From the NCBI RefSeq assembly GCF_013387485.1, contig NZ_JABBXB010000005.1, forward strand, positions 124,001 through 188,000: DNA of 64,000 bases. The letters run 5' to 3'. Positions 1 through 8,052 of this stretch are shown here, piece after piece. The first letter of the stretch is position 1, and every line of letters begins with the position of its first letter. This stretch comes from Stenotrophomonas sp. SAM-B (GTDB taxonomy: Bacteria > Pseudomonadota > Gammaproteobacteria > Xanthomonadales > Xanthomonadaceae). The notes beneath the pieces are model-generated. The model was given only the letters and a program-made list of their open reading frames with translations, ran no database searches and was not told where the DNA came from. A program made the position numbers and the translations under genes.

Positions 1-2
1 CC

Positions 3-89
3 CGCCCTCGACATTGCCCAGCGCGCGCCAACCAGCGCGCGCCAAAACCGACACCTCCCCCTTCCGCGCCGGACAGTTGTGTCCGATGA
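3..89 (+). CDS. 3' end of an upstream gene (partial)
   Basis: This frame is open from the window edge to a TGA at 87-89, seven bases before the TetR gene. Its last residues read KPTPPPSAPDSCVR. This resembles the C-terminus of the MFS gene downstream (PTPPLSAPTPGSAAPR). The similarity rests on a stretch at 48-71 repeated in the same reading phase at 2294-2317. That makes this the likeliest coding frame, but too little is present to name the product. An outer-membrane efflux protein would suit the cluster; that is inference from context only. Confidence 0.35.
   Translation, partial: RPRHCPARANQRAPKPTPPPSAPDSCVR
70..85. promoter_or_regulatory. Candidate TetR operator (16-bp dyad)
   Basis: Arms CGGACA and TGTCCG are perfect and separated by GTTG. 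The dyad ends ten bases before the TetR start codon, the usual place for an autoregulatory operator. It overlaps the 3' end of the preceding partial reading frame. No footprint is known; the assignment rests on position and symmetry only. Confidence 0.3.
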
Positions 90-95
90 TGCGGC

Positions 96-662
96 ATGCC
101 TACCCAACGTGCCGACGCGGCCGCCCGCCGCGCCCAGATCCTCGACGCTGCCGATGCCGTGTTCGGCCAGCACGGTGTCACCGCCCCCCTGGATCTGGTG
201 GTCGAACGTGCGCAGGTCGGCCGCGCCACCCTGTACCGCAACTTCCCTGACCGCACCGCGCTGGTCGAGGCCCTGCTCCAGCGCACCGTCAACCGCATCG
301 CCCGGCAGGTACAGACCCTGGGCGACCGCGACGACGCGCTGTTCGAGGTGCTCGAGAGCATGGCCAACCGCATCGTGCAGTCACCGGCCCTGTCGGACTA
401 CTGGCGCGCCGTCGATCCCGACCAGATTCCGATCCGGGCCGCGCGCGAGACCATTTACGAACTGCTGCGCGAACCGATCGCGCGCGCGATCGCCGCCGGC
501 CTGTGCCGGCCGGATCTGGAAACGACGGACATTTCACTCATCTCAGGCATGCTGGGAGCCGCGCTGCGTGGCAAGACGCGTGACGAACGCGCCCGGCTGG
601 TCACGCGCGCCCTGCAATTGCTGCGTGGCGGATTGCGGGGGCCTGCCGACGGGGAGAGATGA
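96..662 (+). CDS. TetR/AcrR family transcriptional regulator
   Basis: A 188-residue one-component repressor. The N-terminal helix-turn-helix of the TetR family spans about residues 10-55, with the recognition segment VGRATLYRNFPDRTALVEAL. The rest is a helical ligand domain with no recognisable relatives, so the inducer is unknown. Its stop overlaps the start of the MFS transporter (ATGA at 659-662), and a HlyD gene follows with the same overlap. It is therefore probably the local repressor of an efflux operon. A 16-bp dyad at 70-85 lies just before the start and may be its operator. There is no clear Shine-Dalgarno sequence. Confidence 0.88.
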   Translation: MPTQRADAAARRAQILDAADAVFGQHGVTAPLDLVVERAQVGRATLYRNFPDRTALVEALLQRTVNRIARQVQTLGDRDDALFEVLESMANRIVQSPALSDYWRAVDPDQIPIRAARETIYELLREPIARAIAAGLCRPDLETTDISLISGMLGAALRGKTRDERARLVTRALQLLRGGLRGPADGER

Positions 663-2344
663 TGTCGCAGTACCTCAAGCCGGTTCCGGACTGGGAGGAG
701 CACGAAAAACCGACCCTGCCGGGCTCGGCCTCGATGCCGTGGCATCCCCCGCACCGCCGCGTGGCCTATGCGCTGGTCGCCCTGCTGGTCGGCATCACCG
801 GTGGCCTGGGCAATGCACTGGTCAGCGCCAACCTGCCGTTCCTGCAGGGCCAGCTCGGGCTCACCCCGGCGCAGGGCAGCTGGCTGGTGGCGGCCTATGC
901 GATGGTCAACGTGACCGCCAACCTGCTTGCCTTCAAGTTCCGCCAGCAGTACGGCATCCGCCTGTTCGCCGAGATCGGGCTGGGCCTGTATGCCGCCCTC
1001 GCGGTGCTGCATCTGTTCGTCGGCACGTTCGAGACCACCGTGTTGATGCGCGCGGCCAGCGGCTTCGCCGGCGCGGCCTGTACCACCCTGGGCACCCTGT
1101 ACATGCTGCAGTCGCTGCCGCGCAGATACACGGGCAATCTGCTGGTGATCGGCGTCGGCATCTCGCAGCTCGCGGTGCCGATCGCCTGGCTGGTTTCGCC
1201 CGGGCTGGTCGACACCGGGCAGTGGCACAACCTGTATCTGTTCGAAGCCGGCCTCGCCCTGTGCGCGTTCGCCGCCGTGGTCGTGCTCAAGCTGCCGCCC
1301 GGCGCGCAGATCAAGGCCTTCGAACCGCTCGACTTCCTGACCTTCGCCCTGCTCGCCCCCGCGGTCGGCCTGCTGGTGGTCGTGCTCGCGCAGGGATACA
1401 CGCGCTGGTGGCTGGATACCCCGTGGCTGGGCTGGGCGCTGGTCGCCTCGATCGCGCTGTCCACCACCGCCTTCATCATCGAGCACTACCGCCGCAATCC
1501 GCTGCTGCAGACGCGGTGGCTGGCCAGCCTGCCGGTGGTCCATTTCATCATCGGGGCGTTCCTGATCCGCTTCCTGACCACCGAGCAGTCCTACGGCGTG
1601 GTCGGCCTGATGCGCACGCTGGGCATGGGGCCGGACCAGATGCGCCCGTTGTTCGCGGTGATCCTGGCCGGCGTGATCACCGGCATGGCCGCCAGCTCGC
1701 TGACCTTCGGCCCGAAGCGGCTGATCCCGCAGCTGCTGATGGCGATCCTGCTGCTCGGCAGCGCCGCCCTGCTCGACCAGAGTCGCACCAGCCAGGACCG
1801 GCCGCACGATTTCTTCGCCAGCCAGTTCCTGGCGTCGGTCGGCGCGGGCATGTTCATGGGCCCGCTGATCATGCTCGGCATCACCCAGGCCTTGAAGCAG
1901 GGCGTGGACCACATGATCACCTTCCTGGTCACCCTCTCGATCACCCAGACCCTCGGCGGCCTGGCCGGCTCGGCGGTGCTGGGCACCTACCAGTTGCACC
2001 GCGAGCAGGTGTATTCCAGCGCGCTGGTCAGCCAGCTGGACCCGGCCGACAACGTGGTCGCCCAGCGCCTGAAACAGCAACAGCAGCTCTACGGCCGGCT
2101 GATCACCGACCCGGTCCAGCGCAGCGCGCAGGGCACCGCACAGCTGGCCCAGATCACCCGCCGCGAAGCCAACGTGCGCGCCTTCAATGATGTGTTCGCG
2201 CTCAGCGGCCGCGTCGCCCTGATCTTCCTCGGCTGGTTGCTGCTGCTCGCGGTACGCACCGCCGTGCTCAAGCAATGGCGCAAACGCCACGCGCCGACAC
2301 CTCCCCTTTCCGCGCCGACGCCCGGCAGCGCCGCGCCCCGATGA
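659..2344 (+). CDS. EmrB-like MFS efflux transporter (DHA2 family)
   Basis: A 561-residue inner-membrane drug/proton antiporter with many hydrophobic segments, about 14 in the DHA2 pattern. The first segment begins near residue 37 after a polar N-terminus, and the last lies near 520. The segment GSWLVAAYAMVNVTANLLA matches the early transmembrane region of EmrB-type proteins. Such pumps work with a periplasmic adaptor of the HlyD/EmrA type, encoded next. The start overlaps the TetR stop by ATGA; a second ATG at 662 is equally possible. The stop overlaps the adaptor start in the same way, so the three genes are almost certainly cotranscribed. The substrate cannot be read from the sequence. Confidence 0.9.
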   Translation: MMSQYLKPVPDWEEHEKPTLPGSASMPWHPPHRRVAYALVALLVGITGGLGNALVSANLPFLQGQLGLTPAQGSWLVAAYAMVNVTANLLAFKFRQQYGIRLFAEIGLGLYAALAVLHLFVGTFETTVLMRAASGFAGAACTTLGTLYMLQSLPRRYTGNLLVIGVGISQLAVPIAWLVSPGLVDTGQWHNLYLFEAGLALCAFAAVVVLKLPPGAQIKAFEPLDFLTFALLAPAVGLLVVVLAQGYTRWWLDTPWLGWALVASIALSTTAFIIEHYRRNPLLQTRWLASLPVVHFIIGAFLIRFLTTEQSYGVVGLMRTLGMGPDQMRPLFAVILAGVITGMAASSLTFGPKRLIPQLLMAILLLGSAALLDQSRTSQDRPHDFFASQFLASVGAGMFMGPLIMLGITQALKQGVDHMITFLVTLSITQTLGGLAGSAVLGTYQLHREQVYSSALVSQLDPADNVVAQRLKQQQQLYGRLITDPVQRSAQGTAQLAQITRREANVRAFNDVFALSGRVALIFLGWLLLLAVRTAVLKQWRKRHAPTPPLSAPTPGSAAPR

Positions 2345-3537
2345 GCCCGCCCATGTCGACCCAACCGCCGCACGACGACGTCGCCCCGGAAAACGTCAAC
2401 CCACCGCCGCCGACCGACGCCGCGCCCGCCCCTGCACCGCCACCGACGGCCGCGCCGTCGGGCGTGCCCAAGTACCTCAAACCCAGCCTGCGTGCCGTGA
2501 TCATCATGATCGTGGTCGCGTTGATCGGCATCGCACTCATCCTGCGCGCCTGGTCACTGTGGCCGTTCGAAACGGCACGGGTGACCACCGACAACGCCTA
2601 CGTGCGCGGCCAGATCACCGTGCTCGCGCCGCAGGTCAACGGCTACGTCACCGAGGTGCTGGTCAAGGACTTCCAGCACGTCAAACAGGGCGAGCCGCTG
2701 CTGCGCATCGACGACCGCATCTACCGCGAGAAAGTGGTCCAGGCCGAAGCCGACCTGGACAGCGCGAAGGCCGCACTGGCCAACTCCGACCAGTCGCAGG
2801 CGCAGAACCGCGCGCAGATCCAGGCCGCCCAGGCCAACCTCTCCGCCGGCCAGGCCGAGCTTTCCCGCTCGCGTACCGAGCTGAAGCGCTACGAAGAACT
2901 TGCCGCCCAGCAGCTGGTGGCCCTCAACGACCGCGACAAGTTCCGCACCACCACGCAATCCGCGCAGGCCAGCGTGCAGCAGTCGCAGGCGCAGATCCGC
3001 ATCGCCGAGGAAACCCTCACCTCCACCCAGGTCGCCCGAAAAGGACTGGAGGCCCGCGTCGAGACGGCCCAGGCCCAGCTGGAACTGGCCAGGATCGACC
3101 TCGCCAACACGGTGATCCAGGCCCCACGCGACGGCCAGGTCAGCGAAGCGTCGGTGCGCCTGGGCCAATACGTCACCGCCGGCTCGCAGCTGCTGTTCCT
3201 GGTACCGGACACGCTCTGGGTGGTCGCCAACTTCAAGGAAGGCCAGACCTGGAAGATGCGCATCGGACAGTCGGCCACCTTCACCGTGGATGCCTTCGAT
3301 GGCCAGAAGCTGCACGGCCACATCGAACAGATCGCACCGGCCACCGGCTCGGAGTTCAGTGTGCTGCGCCCGGACAACGCCAGCGGCAACTTCACCAAGG
3401 TGGTCCAGCGCCTGCCGATCCGCATTTCCATCGACCCCGACCAGCCGCTGGCACCGCGCCTGCGTCCGGGCATGTCGGTGATCGTCAAGGTGGATACCGG
3501 CGTGGAAGGGCGTGAGCCGGTCGAGGCGACGCCGTGA
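2341..3537 (+). CDS. HlyD/EmrA-like periplasmic adaptor
   Basis: A membrane-fusion protein of 398 residues from the ATG at 2341, which overlaps the MFS stop; an ATG at 2353 is an alternative. A proline-rich cytoplasmic stretch precedes one transmembrane helix (about residues 46-65). Then come the first half of the biotinyl-lipoyl fold, a long alpha-helical hairpin rich in Gln and Ala, and the second lipoyl half with the beta-barrel (AGSQLLFLVPDTLWVVANFK). It should bridge the MFS pump to an outer-membrane channel, which is not visible here. A frame open from 2275 is longer but would overlap the pump by about 70 bases. Confidence 0.9.
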   Translation: MSPPMSTQPPHDDVAPENVNPPPPTDAAPAPAPPPTAAPSGVPKYLKPSLRAVIIMIVVALIGIALILRAWSLWPFETARVTTDNAYVRGQITVLAPQVNGYVTEVLVKDFQHVKQGEPLLRIDDRIYREKVVQAEADLDSAKAALANSDQSQAQNRAQIQAAQANLSAGQAELSRSRTELKRYEELAAQQLVALNDRDKFRTTTQSAQASVQQSQAQIRIAEETLTSTQVARKGLEARVETAQAQLELARIDLANTVIQAPRDGQVSEASVRLGQYVTAGSQLLFLVPDTLWVVANFKEGQTWKMRIGQSATFTVDAFDGQKLHGHIEQIAPATGSEFSVLRPDNASGNFTKVVQRLPIRISIDPDQPLAPRLRPGMSVIVKVDTGVEGREPVEATP

Positions 3538-3771
3538 TGCGGCTGCGATGACGCCGACTGGCGTGGCAATGATCCCGCGCATCCCGGGGGCGGAAGATGG
3601 CCGTCAAAAGCATCGAGCGCGGCCTCGATCCAGCGTACGCGACGCCCAACGCAACGCAGAAACGGCAGATCAAGCGGGCACGGAACAGCGCCACGTAGCG
3701 GGAGACGGGGCGACGAGCATGGAGTCATCCGGTGGCCATGAAAATGGAATGGCTGCTCTCGTGCAGAAACG
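3538..3771. other. Intergenic stretch without a recognised gene
   Basis: Between the adaptor stop and the terminator at 3772 I see no convincing reading frame with a start and ribosome binding site, and no repeat. Together with the terminator and the repeat cluster that follow, it forms the only gap over 300 bases in the window (3538-3900). Confidence 0.6.
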
Positions 3772-3798
3772 AAAAAGCCGCGCAGGTGCGCGGCTTTT
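3772..3798. terminator. Bidirectional intrinsic terminator
   Basis: A perfect stem of AAAAGCCGCGC pairing with GCGCGGCTTTT, with loop AGGT. It has T-rich flanks on both strands. It sits between the efflux operon reading right and zur reading left, so it can end both. Confidence 0.8.
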
Positions 3799-3811
3799 CA
3801 ACATCGACAGC

Positions 3812-3905
3812 GTACCGACCAACGGTCGGTACCTACCGGTGCAGCGAACCTACCGGTGCAACATACCTACCGGCGTAACGTACCGACCAACGGTCGGTAC
3901 CTACC
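3812..3905. repeat. GTAG-REP (SMAG) cluster downstream of zur
   Basis: Two identical 21-bp palindromes (3812-3832 and 3880-3900; arms GTACCGACC and GGTCGGTAC, loop AAC) flank three direct repeats. The repeats start at 3831, 3848 and 3865 with a 17-base period and core ACCTACCGGYG. Each palindrome is followed by CTACC, that is, headed by GGTAG on the other strand, as in SMAG-type REPs. The right-hand head overlaps the zur stop codon. Confidence 0.75.
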
Positions 3906-4386
3906 CCGCACAGCGCGCGCACAGGCCATGCACTTCCAGCGTCTGTGCCTGCGGCTGGAACCCCAGCTCCTTCGCCCGCTTTTCCAGCTGGCTGACAATC
4001 TCCTTGTCCTCCAGCTCCACCGCACTGTGGCAGCTGTTGCAGATCAGGAATGGCACCGAATGCTGCGCACTGCTCGGGTGGTGGCACGCCACGAACGCGT
4101 TCACCGACTCCAGCTTGTGCACGAAGCCATTGGCCATCAGGAAATCCAGCGCCCGGTACACCGTCGGCGGCGCGTCGGCACCGACGCCCTTGCCATTGCG
4201 CACCCACTCCAGCAACTCATACGCCTTGACCGGTTTCCCGGCCTCGGCGATCAGGCGCAGCACGTTCGCGCGGATCGGCGTCAGCCGCAGCCCGCGTTCC
4301 GAGCACACGCGTTCGACCACCTTCACGAAGTCGGAGGCATCGTGAACATGATGGTGCGGAGCGGTACAAGCGGTCTTTGCGGACAT
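3901..4386 (-). CDS. zur: Zinc uptake regulator Zur (Fur family)
   Basis: A 161-residue Fur-family repressor. The winged helix covers about residues 15-95 (RLTPIRANVLRLIAEAGKPV, then PPTVYRALDFLMANGFVHKL). It is followed by the metal-binding dimerisation domain. Two CxxC pairs (CNSC and CARC) form the structural zinc site typical of Zur. With zinc it represses zinc-uptake genes. It starts 16 bases after the gltX stop with a good AGGAG ribosome site, so it is probably cotranscribed with gltX. The stop TAG lies in the GGTAG head of a SMAG palindrome. A PerR/Fur role is less likely given the closeness to Zur. Confidence 0.88.
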   Translation of the reverse strand: MSAKTACTAPHHHVHDASDFVKVVERVCSERGLRLTPIRANVLRLIAEAGKPVKAYELLEWVRNGKGVGADAPPTVYRALDFLMANGFVHKLESVNAFVACHHPSSAQHSVPFLICNSCHSAVELEDKEIVSQLEKRAKELGFQPQAQTLEVHGLCARCAG

Positions 4387-4402
4387 GCGCGGTCTCCTGT
4401 GG

Positions 4403-5806
4403 TCAGGCCGTCGGTACTTTAGTGAGTGCGACGTCGATGCGTTTCAAGGCCTCTTCACGCCCGGCCAGGAACACCGTCTGCGAAATGTCGGGGCTGACCT
4501 GGGTGCCGGTGATGGCCACGCGCAGCGGCTGGGCGACCTTGCCCATGCCGATCTCCAGCGCCGTTGCGACATCGTGCAGGACGGCCGACACACTCTCCAC
4601 CGTCCACTCCCCCGCCGCACCCAACAGCTCGCGCGCCTTGCCCAGCGCCAGTTCCGCGCCCGGCTTGAAGTGCTTGGCCACGGCGGCCTCGTCGTACTCG
4701 GTCAGCGGCTGGTACCAGACCACCGCCTTCTCGGCCATTTCCTTCAGCGTCTGCACACGGTCGCGCAGCGCCACCACCACGTCCGCCGGCGCCGGACCGG
4801 CGTTCAGATCCAAGCCCAGCTTGTTCAGCTGGTAGACCAGGTGCGGGGCGATGTCGGCCGGCTGCTCGGTCTTCAGGAAATGCTGGTTGACCCAGCCCAG
4901 CTTGGCCATGTCCAGGCGCGCAGCCTTGGAATTGCAGTGGGTCACATCGAACAGATCGATCAGCTCCTGGCGGCTGAACAGCTCCTGGTCACCATGCGAC
5001 CAGCCCAGGCGGGCCAGATAGCTCAGCAGCGCGTCGGGCAGGTAACCGGCGTCCTTGTACTGCATCACGTCGGCCGCACCGGTGCGCTTGGACAGCTTGG
5101 CGCCCTGCTCGTCCAGGATCATCGGCATATGGCCGAACTTCGGCACCGGCGCACCGATGCCTTCATACAGATTGATCTGGCGCGGGGTGTTGTTGATGTG
5201 GTCGTCGCCGCGGATGACCTCGCTGATGCGCATGTCCCAATCGTCCACCACCACCGCGAAGTTGTAGGTGGGGAAGCCGTCCGGACGGAAGATCACCATG
5301 TCGTCCAGCTCGCTGTTGGCGATCTCGATGCGGCCCTTGATCAGGTCGTCGAACACCACGGTGCCCTCGAGCGGATTCTTGAAGCGGATCACGCGGTTCG
5401 GGTCGTCCTTGTACGGCAGGGCCAGATCGCGCGCGGCGCCGTTGTAACGCGGCTTTTCCTGCTTGGCCATGGCGGCCTCGCGCATCGCGTCCAACTCTTC
5501 CCTGGTCTCGTAGGCGTAGTAGGCCTTGCCATCGGCGACCAGCTGCTCGGCCACTTCCAGGTACCGGGCCACGCGCTGGGTCTGGTAGATCGGGCCTTCG
5601 TCATAGCCCAGGCCCAGCCACTCCATCGCCTCCAGGATCGCGTCGATCGCGCCCTGGGTGCTGCGCTCGCGGTCGGTATCTTCGATGCGCAGCACGAACT
5701 CGCCGCCGCGGTGACGGGCCTCCAGCCAGCAATACAGCGCCGTGCGGGCGCCACCGATGTGCAGGTAGCCGGTGGGACTGGGGGCAAAACGGGTGCGGCA
5801 GGTCAT
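4403..5806 (-). CDS. gltX: Glutamyl-tRNA synthetase
   Basis: A class I aminoacyl-tRNA synthetase of 467 residues, the normal length. It charges tRNA-Glu in the cytoplasm. The ATP-binding signature appears as HIGG at residues 16-19, and the KMSKS loop as KLSKR in the middle of the protein. Between them lie the Rossmann fold and the insertion; an alpha-helical anticodon-binding domain ends the chain. A -10 box TAAAAT on the minus strand at 5845-5840 is spaced for transcription start about 25 bases before the ATG. zur follows in what looks like a two-gene operon. Confidence 0.97.
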   Translation of the reverse strand: MTCRTRFAPSPTGYLHIGGARTALYCWLEARHRGGEFVLRIEDTDRERSTQGAIDAILEAMEWLGLGYDEGPIYQTQRVARYLEVAEQLVADGKAYYAYETREELDAMREAAMAKQEKPRYNGAARDLALPYKDDPNRVIRFKNPLEGTVVFDDLIKGRIEIANSELDDMVIFRPDGFPTYNFAVVVDDWDMRISEVIRGDDHINNTPRQINLYEGIGAPVPKFGHMPMILDEQGAKLSKRTGAADVMQYKDAGYLPDALLSYLARLGWSHGDQELFSRQELIDLFDVTHCNSKAARLDMAKLGWVNQHFLKTEQPADIAPHLVYQLNKLGLDLNAGPAPADVVVALRDRVQTLKEMAEKAVVWYQPLTEYDEAAVAKHFKPGAELALGKARELLGAAGEWTVESVSAVLHDVATALEIGMGKVAQPLRVAITGTQVSPDISQTVFLAGREEALKRIDVALTKVPTA

Positions 5807-5924
5807 GGAGGGCTCAGGGCGGGAAACGGAATCCCGGCAATTTTACCCCGCCGCGGCCGCAAACCGGGCACTCGTTGCCCGGCATGGCCGGGACCGCCCT
5901 CTCCGGGCGGTCCCGCGGTGCCTC

Positions 5925-7526
5925 TCAGGGCGCCAGCAACGGCTTGCGCGGCAGCTTTTCATCGCGCATGGCCGCGTTGTACACGAACGAGGCGACGATG
6001 GCGGCGGCCTGCTTCAGGTCTTCCGGCTCGGCGTGGTCCCAGGTGTCCAGGTTGCTGTGGTGGACGTTGGTGAAGTAATCCAGGCGATCCTGGATGAACT
6101 GGAACCCGGGCAGGCCGACGCGATCGAACGCGATATGGTCGGTGCTGCCGGTGTTGCGGGTCGCCACGGTGGTCGCGCCGACATCATGGAACGGGGCCAG
6201 CCATGCCTCGAAGATCGGCACCGCGGCCAGGTTCTCCTGCGCATAGATGCCGCGGAACCGGCCCGAGCCGTTGTCCATGTTGAAGTACGCCGAAAATTTG
6301 TCGTAATCGCGCTGGCGCTGCAGGGCGCCGGTCGGCTCACGCATCGAGGCCGGCAGCTTGAGCTGCGCCGGGTCGGTCGGCTCCGGGTAGCGCGCGAAGT
6401 GCTTGGACACGTAGTCCTGCGAGCCGACCAGGCCCTGCTCCTCGCCGCTCCACAGCGCCACGCGGATGGTGCGCTTGGGCTTGGCACCCACCGCCTTGAG
6501 GATGCGCATGGCTTCCATCATCACCGCCACGCCGGCGGCGTTGTCGGCCGCACCGGTGCCGGTGTGCCAGGAATCCATGTGCGCCCCCAGCATCACGATC
6601 TCGTCGGCCTTGCTGCTGCCGCGGATCTCGGCCAGCGTGTTGTAGCCCGGCTGGTCCTGCGCATCGGTGAAACGCGCCTCGACATTCACGCGCAGCTTGA
6701 CCGCCTGCTTCTGGTCGGCCGCCCGCACCAACTGGTTGTAGTGCTCGGCCATCATCGCCAGTTCGGGCACGCCGACCGGTTCACCGGCCTTGCGCGAGCC
6801 ACCGCCGCCGACGCGGATGATGCCGTTGTCCCAACCGCTGATGCTGATCGTGGCCAGCACCCCCTGCTCGGCGAAGAAGGCGTTGGTGGCGCGGGTCAGC
6901 GCCTGCTTTTCCAGGTATTCCTTGGCCTTCTTGGCCCGGTCGGCCTTGGCATCGGCGACATCCTTGGGCACCGCGAACACCTGCAGCTCGGCCAGGCCGG
7001 CGTCATCGTGGCGGTGCGAATCGGACTTGGTGGCCCGCTCGTAGTCGCGCGCATCGTTGAGCAGCAGGATCTTGCCGGCCAGCTTGCCCTTGTACTGATC
7101 CAGGTCGGCCAGCTTCTTGATCTCGACCTTGATCACCTCGCCTTCGACCGGACCGTTGGTGCCCGGCGTCCAGGCCTTCGGCAGCGCATACAGCGGCGCC
7201 ACGCGCGGGCTCAGCAGTTCCACACTGGCGTTGCTGAACTCCCAGCCGCGGCCGAACGCATCGAACGCCTCGTCGTGCACATTGACCAGACCCCACGCGT
7301 TGAACTTGCTGCGGGTCCAGGTGTTGGCCTCGCCCATCGCGGGGGAATTGGTCAGGCGCGGGCCGATCTGCTCGGTCAGGTGGCTGAAGGTCGCCATCAC
7401 CTGCGATCGGTGGAAGGCTTCCTGACGGATGCGGCTGACCATGTCCAGGTCCACCGTCTCCTTCGTCTGTGCATCGGCGACGCCGCTCAATGCCAATGCC
7501 ACGCTCAACATGCCCCACTTGAACAC
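5925..7526 (-). CDS. Exported M28 family zinc aminopeptidase/carboxypeptidase
   Basis: A 533-residue secreted peptidase. I place the start at a GTG (7526) preceded by a GAGG-type ribosome site. This gives the signal peptide MFKWGMLSVALALSGVADAQ; an ATG at 7511 would truncate the signal. A PA-type domain (about 130-260) precedes the M28 catalytic domain. Zinc ligands and catalytic residues are visible: His at about 316 (HMDSWHTG), Asp at about 328 (DNAAG), the Glu pair in WSGEEQG, and a late His in STDHIAF. The order resembles plasma glutamate carboxypeptidase-like enzymes. It acts in the periplasm or outside the cell on peptides; the substrate is unknown. Confidence 0.88.
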   Translation of the reverse strand: MFKWGMLSVALALSGVADAQTKETVDLDMVSRIRQEAFHRSQVMATFSHLTEQIGPRLTNSPAMGEANTWTRSKFNAWGLVNVHDEAFDAFGRGWEFSNASVELLSPRVAPLYALPKAWTPGTNGPVEGEVIKVEIKKLADLDQYKGKLAGKILLLNDARDYERATKSDSHRHDDAGLAELQVFAVPKDVADAKADRAKKAKEYLEKQALTRATNAFFAEQGVLATISISGWDNGIIRVGGGGSRKAGEPVGVPELAMMAEHYNQLVRAADQKQAVKLRVNVEARFTDAQDQPGYNTLAEIRGSSKADEIVMLGAHMDSWHTGTGAADNAAGVAVMMEAMRILKAVGAKPKRTIRVALWSGEEQGLVGSQDYVSKHFARYPEPTDPAQLKLPASMREPTGALQRQRDYDKFSAYFNMDNGSGRFRGIYAQENLAAVPIFEAWLAPFHDVGATTVATRNTGSTDHIAFDRVGLPGFQFIQDRLDYFTNVHHSNLDTWDHAEPEDLKQAAAIVASFVYNAAMRDEKLPRKPLLAP

Positions 7527-7605
7527 GATTACCCCCGCCTCTCGGCCAGACCACGAACAATCCCCGAGTCTATCGAGCGCTGGCCCGGTACCCCCGGGCC
7601 AAGAG

Positions 7606-8043
7606 TCATGGTCCATCCATCCAGCCGTACCAGAGCTGGCCGCGGGTCGGCAGCACCAGCAACCAGCGGCTGCGGTCCAGGGAGGCGCTGGCGTAGACCG
7701 GCGCATGCACCGGCCAGTCGCCGGGCAAGCCGCGGATGCCGATCTCGCGCAGGGCCTGGGCACCTTCGCGCCACGGCCGATACTCGCCACACCACTGCGG
7801 CAGCGGCAGGCGCCCGCGCGCCTGCCGTGCCTGTTCCAGAAAGCGCAGTCCCTGCGCCGCGATCGCCTCGCAGGTGACCGGGGCCAGCCCGAAGCGGACC
7901 AGGCCCGGTGCCCCCTGCGCGCCCGGCAGTGCCATCAGTGGCGACGGCCATCCCGGGGCCTCGCCGTCCAGCAGCGAGGCCACCTCCAGCCGGGCGGGGA
8001 GCGCCCGGCGCATGCGTTCCTGAAGACAACGACGCCAGCTCAT
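7606..8043 (-). CDS. Hypothetical protein downstream of creD
   Basis: A 145-residue protein I cannot assign to a family. It has no signal peptide or clear membrane segment and is rich in Arg, Leu and Trp, ending in LWYGWMDGP. It is very likely real: its ATG follows the creD stop by nine bases, and a strong TAAGGA ribosome site overlaps that stop. It should therefore be translated from the creD message. The phrase SRWLLVLPTRGQLWYGWMDG suggests a small soluble beta-rich fold, but no function can be inferred. Confidence 0.7.
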   Translation of the reverse strand: MSWRRCLQERMRRALPARLEVASLLDGEAPGWPSPLMALPGAQGAPGLVRFGLAPVTCEAIAAQGLRFLEQARQARGRLPLPQWCGEYRPWREGAQALREIGIRGLPGDWPVHAPVYASASLDRSRWLLVLPTRGQLWYGWMDGP

Positions 8044-8052
8044 GGTCGGTCC

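Noticed and set aside
455..2290. Open frame antisense to the MFS gene
   Set aside because: Low-complexity Gln/Arg-rich shadow, no start signal, and full overlap with a membrane protein of clear family.
3831..3877. Possible small CRISPR array
   Set aside because: Units are only about 13 bases, the 4-base spacers are not unique sequences of CRISPR length, and no cas genes are present. They match repeated GTAG heads.
7582..7600. GC hairpin GGCCCGG/CCGGGCC as terminator of the creD operon
   Set aside because: Short loop and no T run; too weak to annotate as a terminator.
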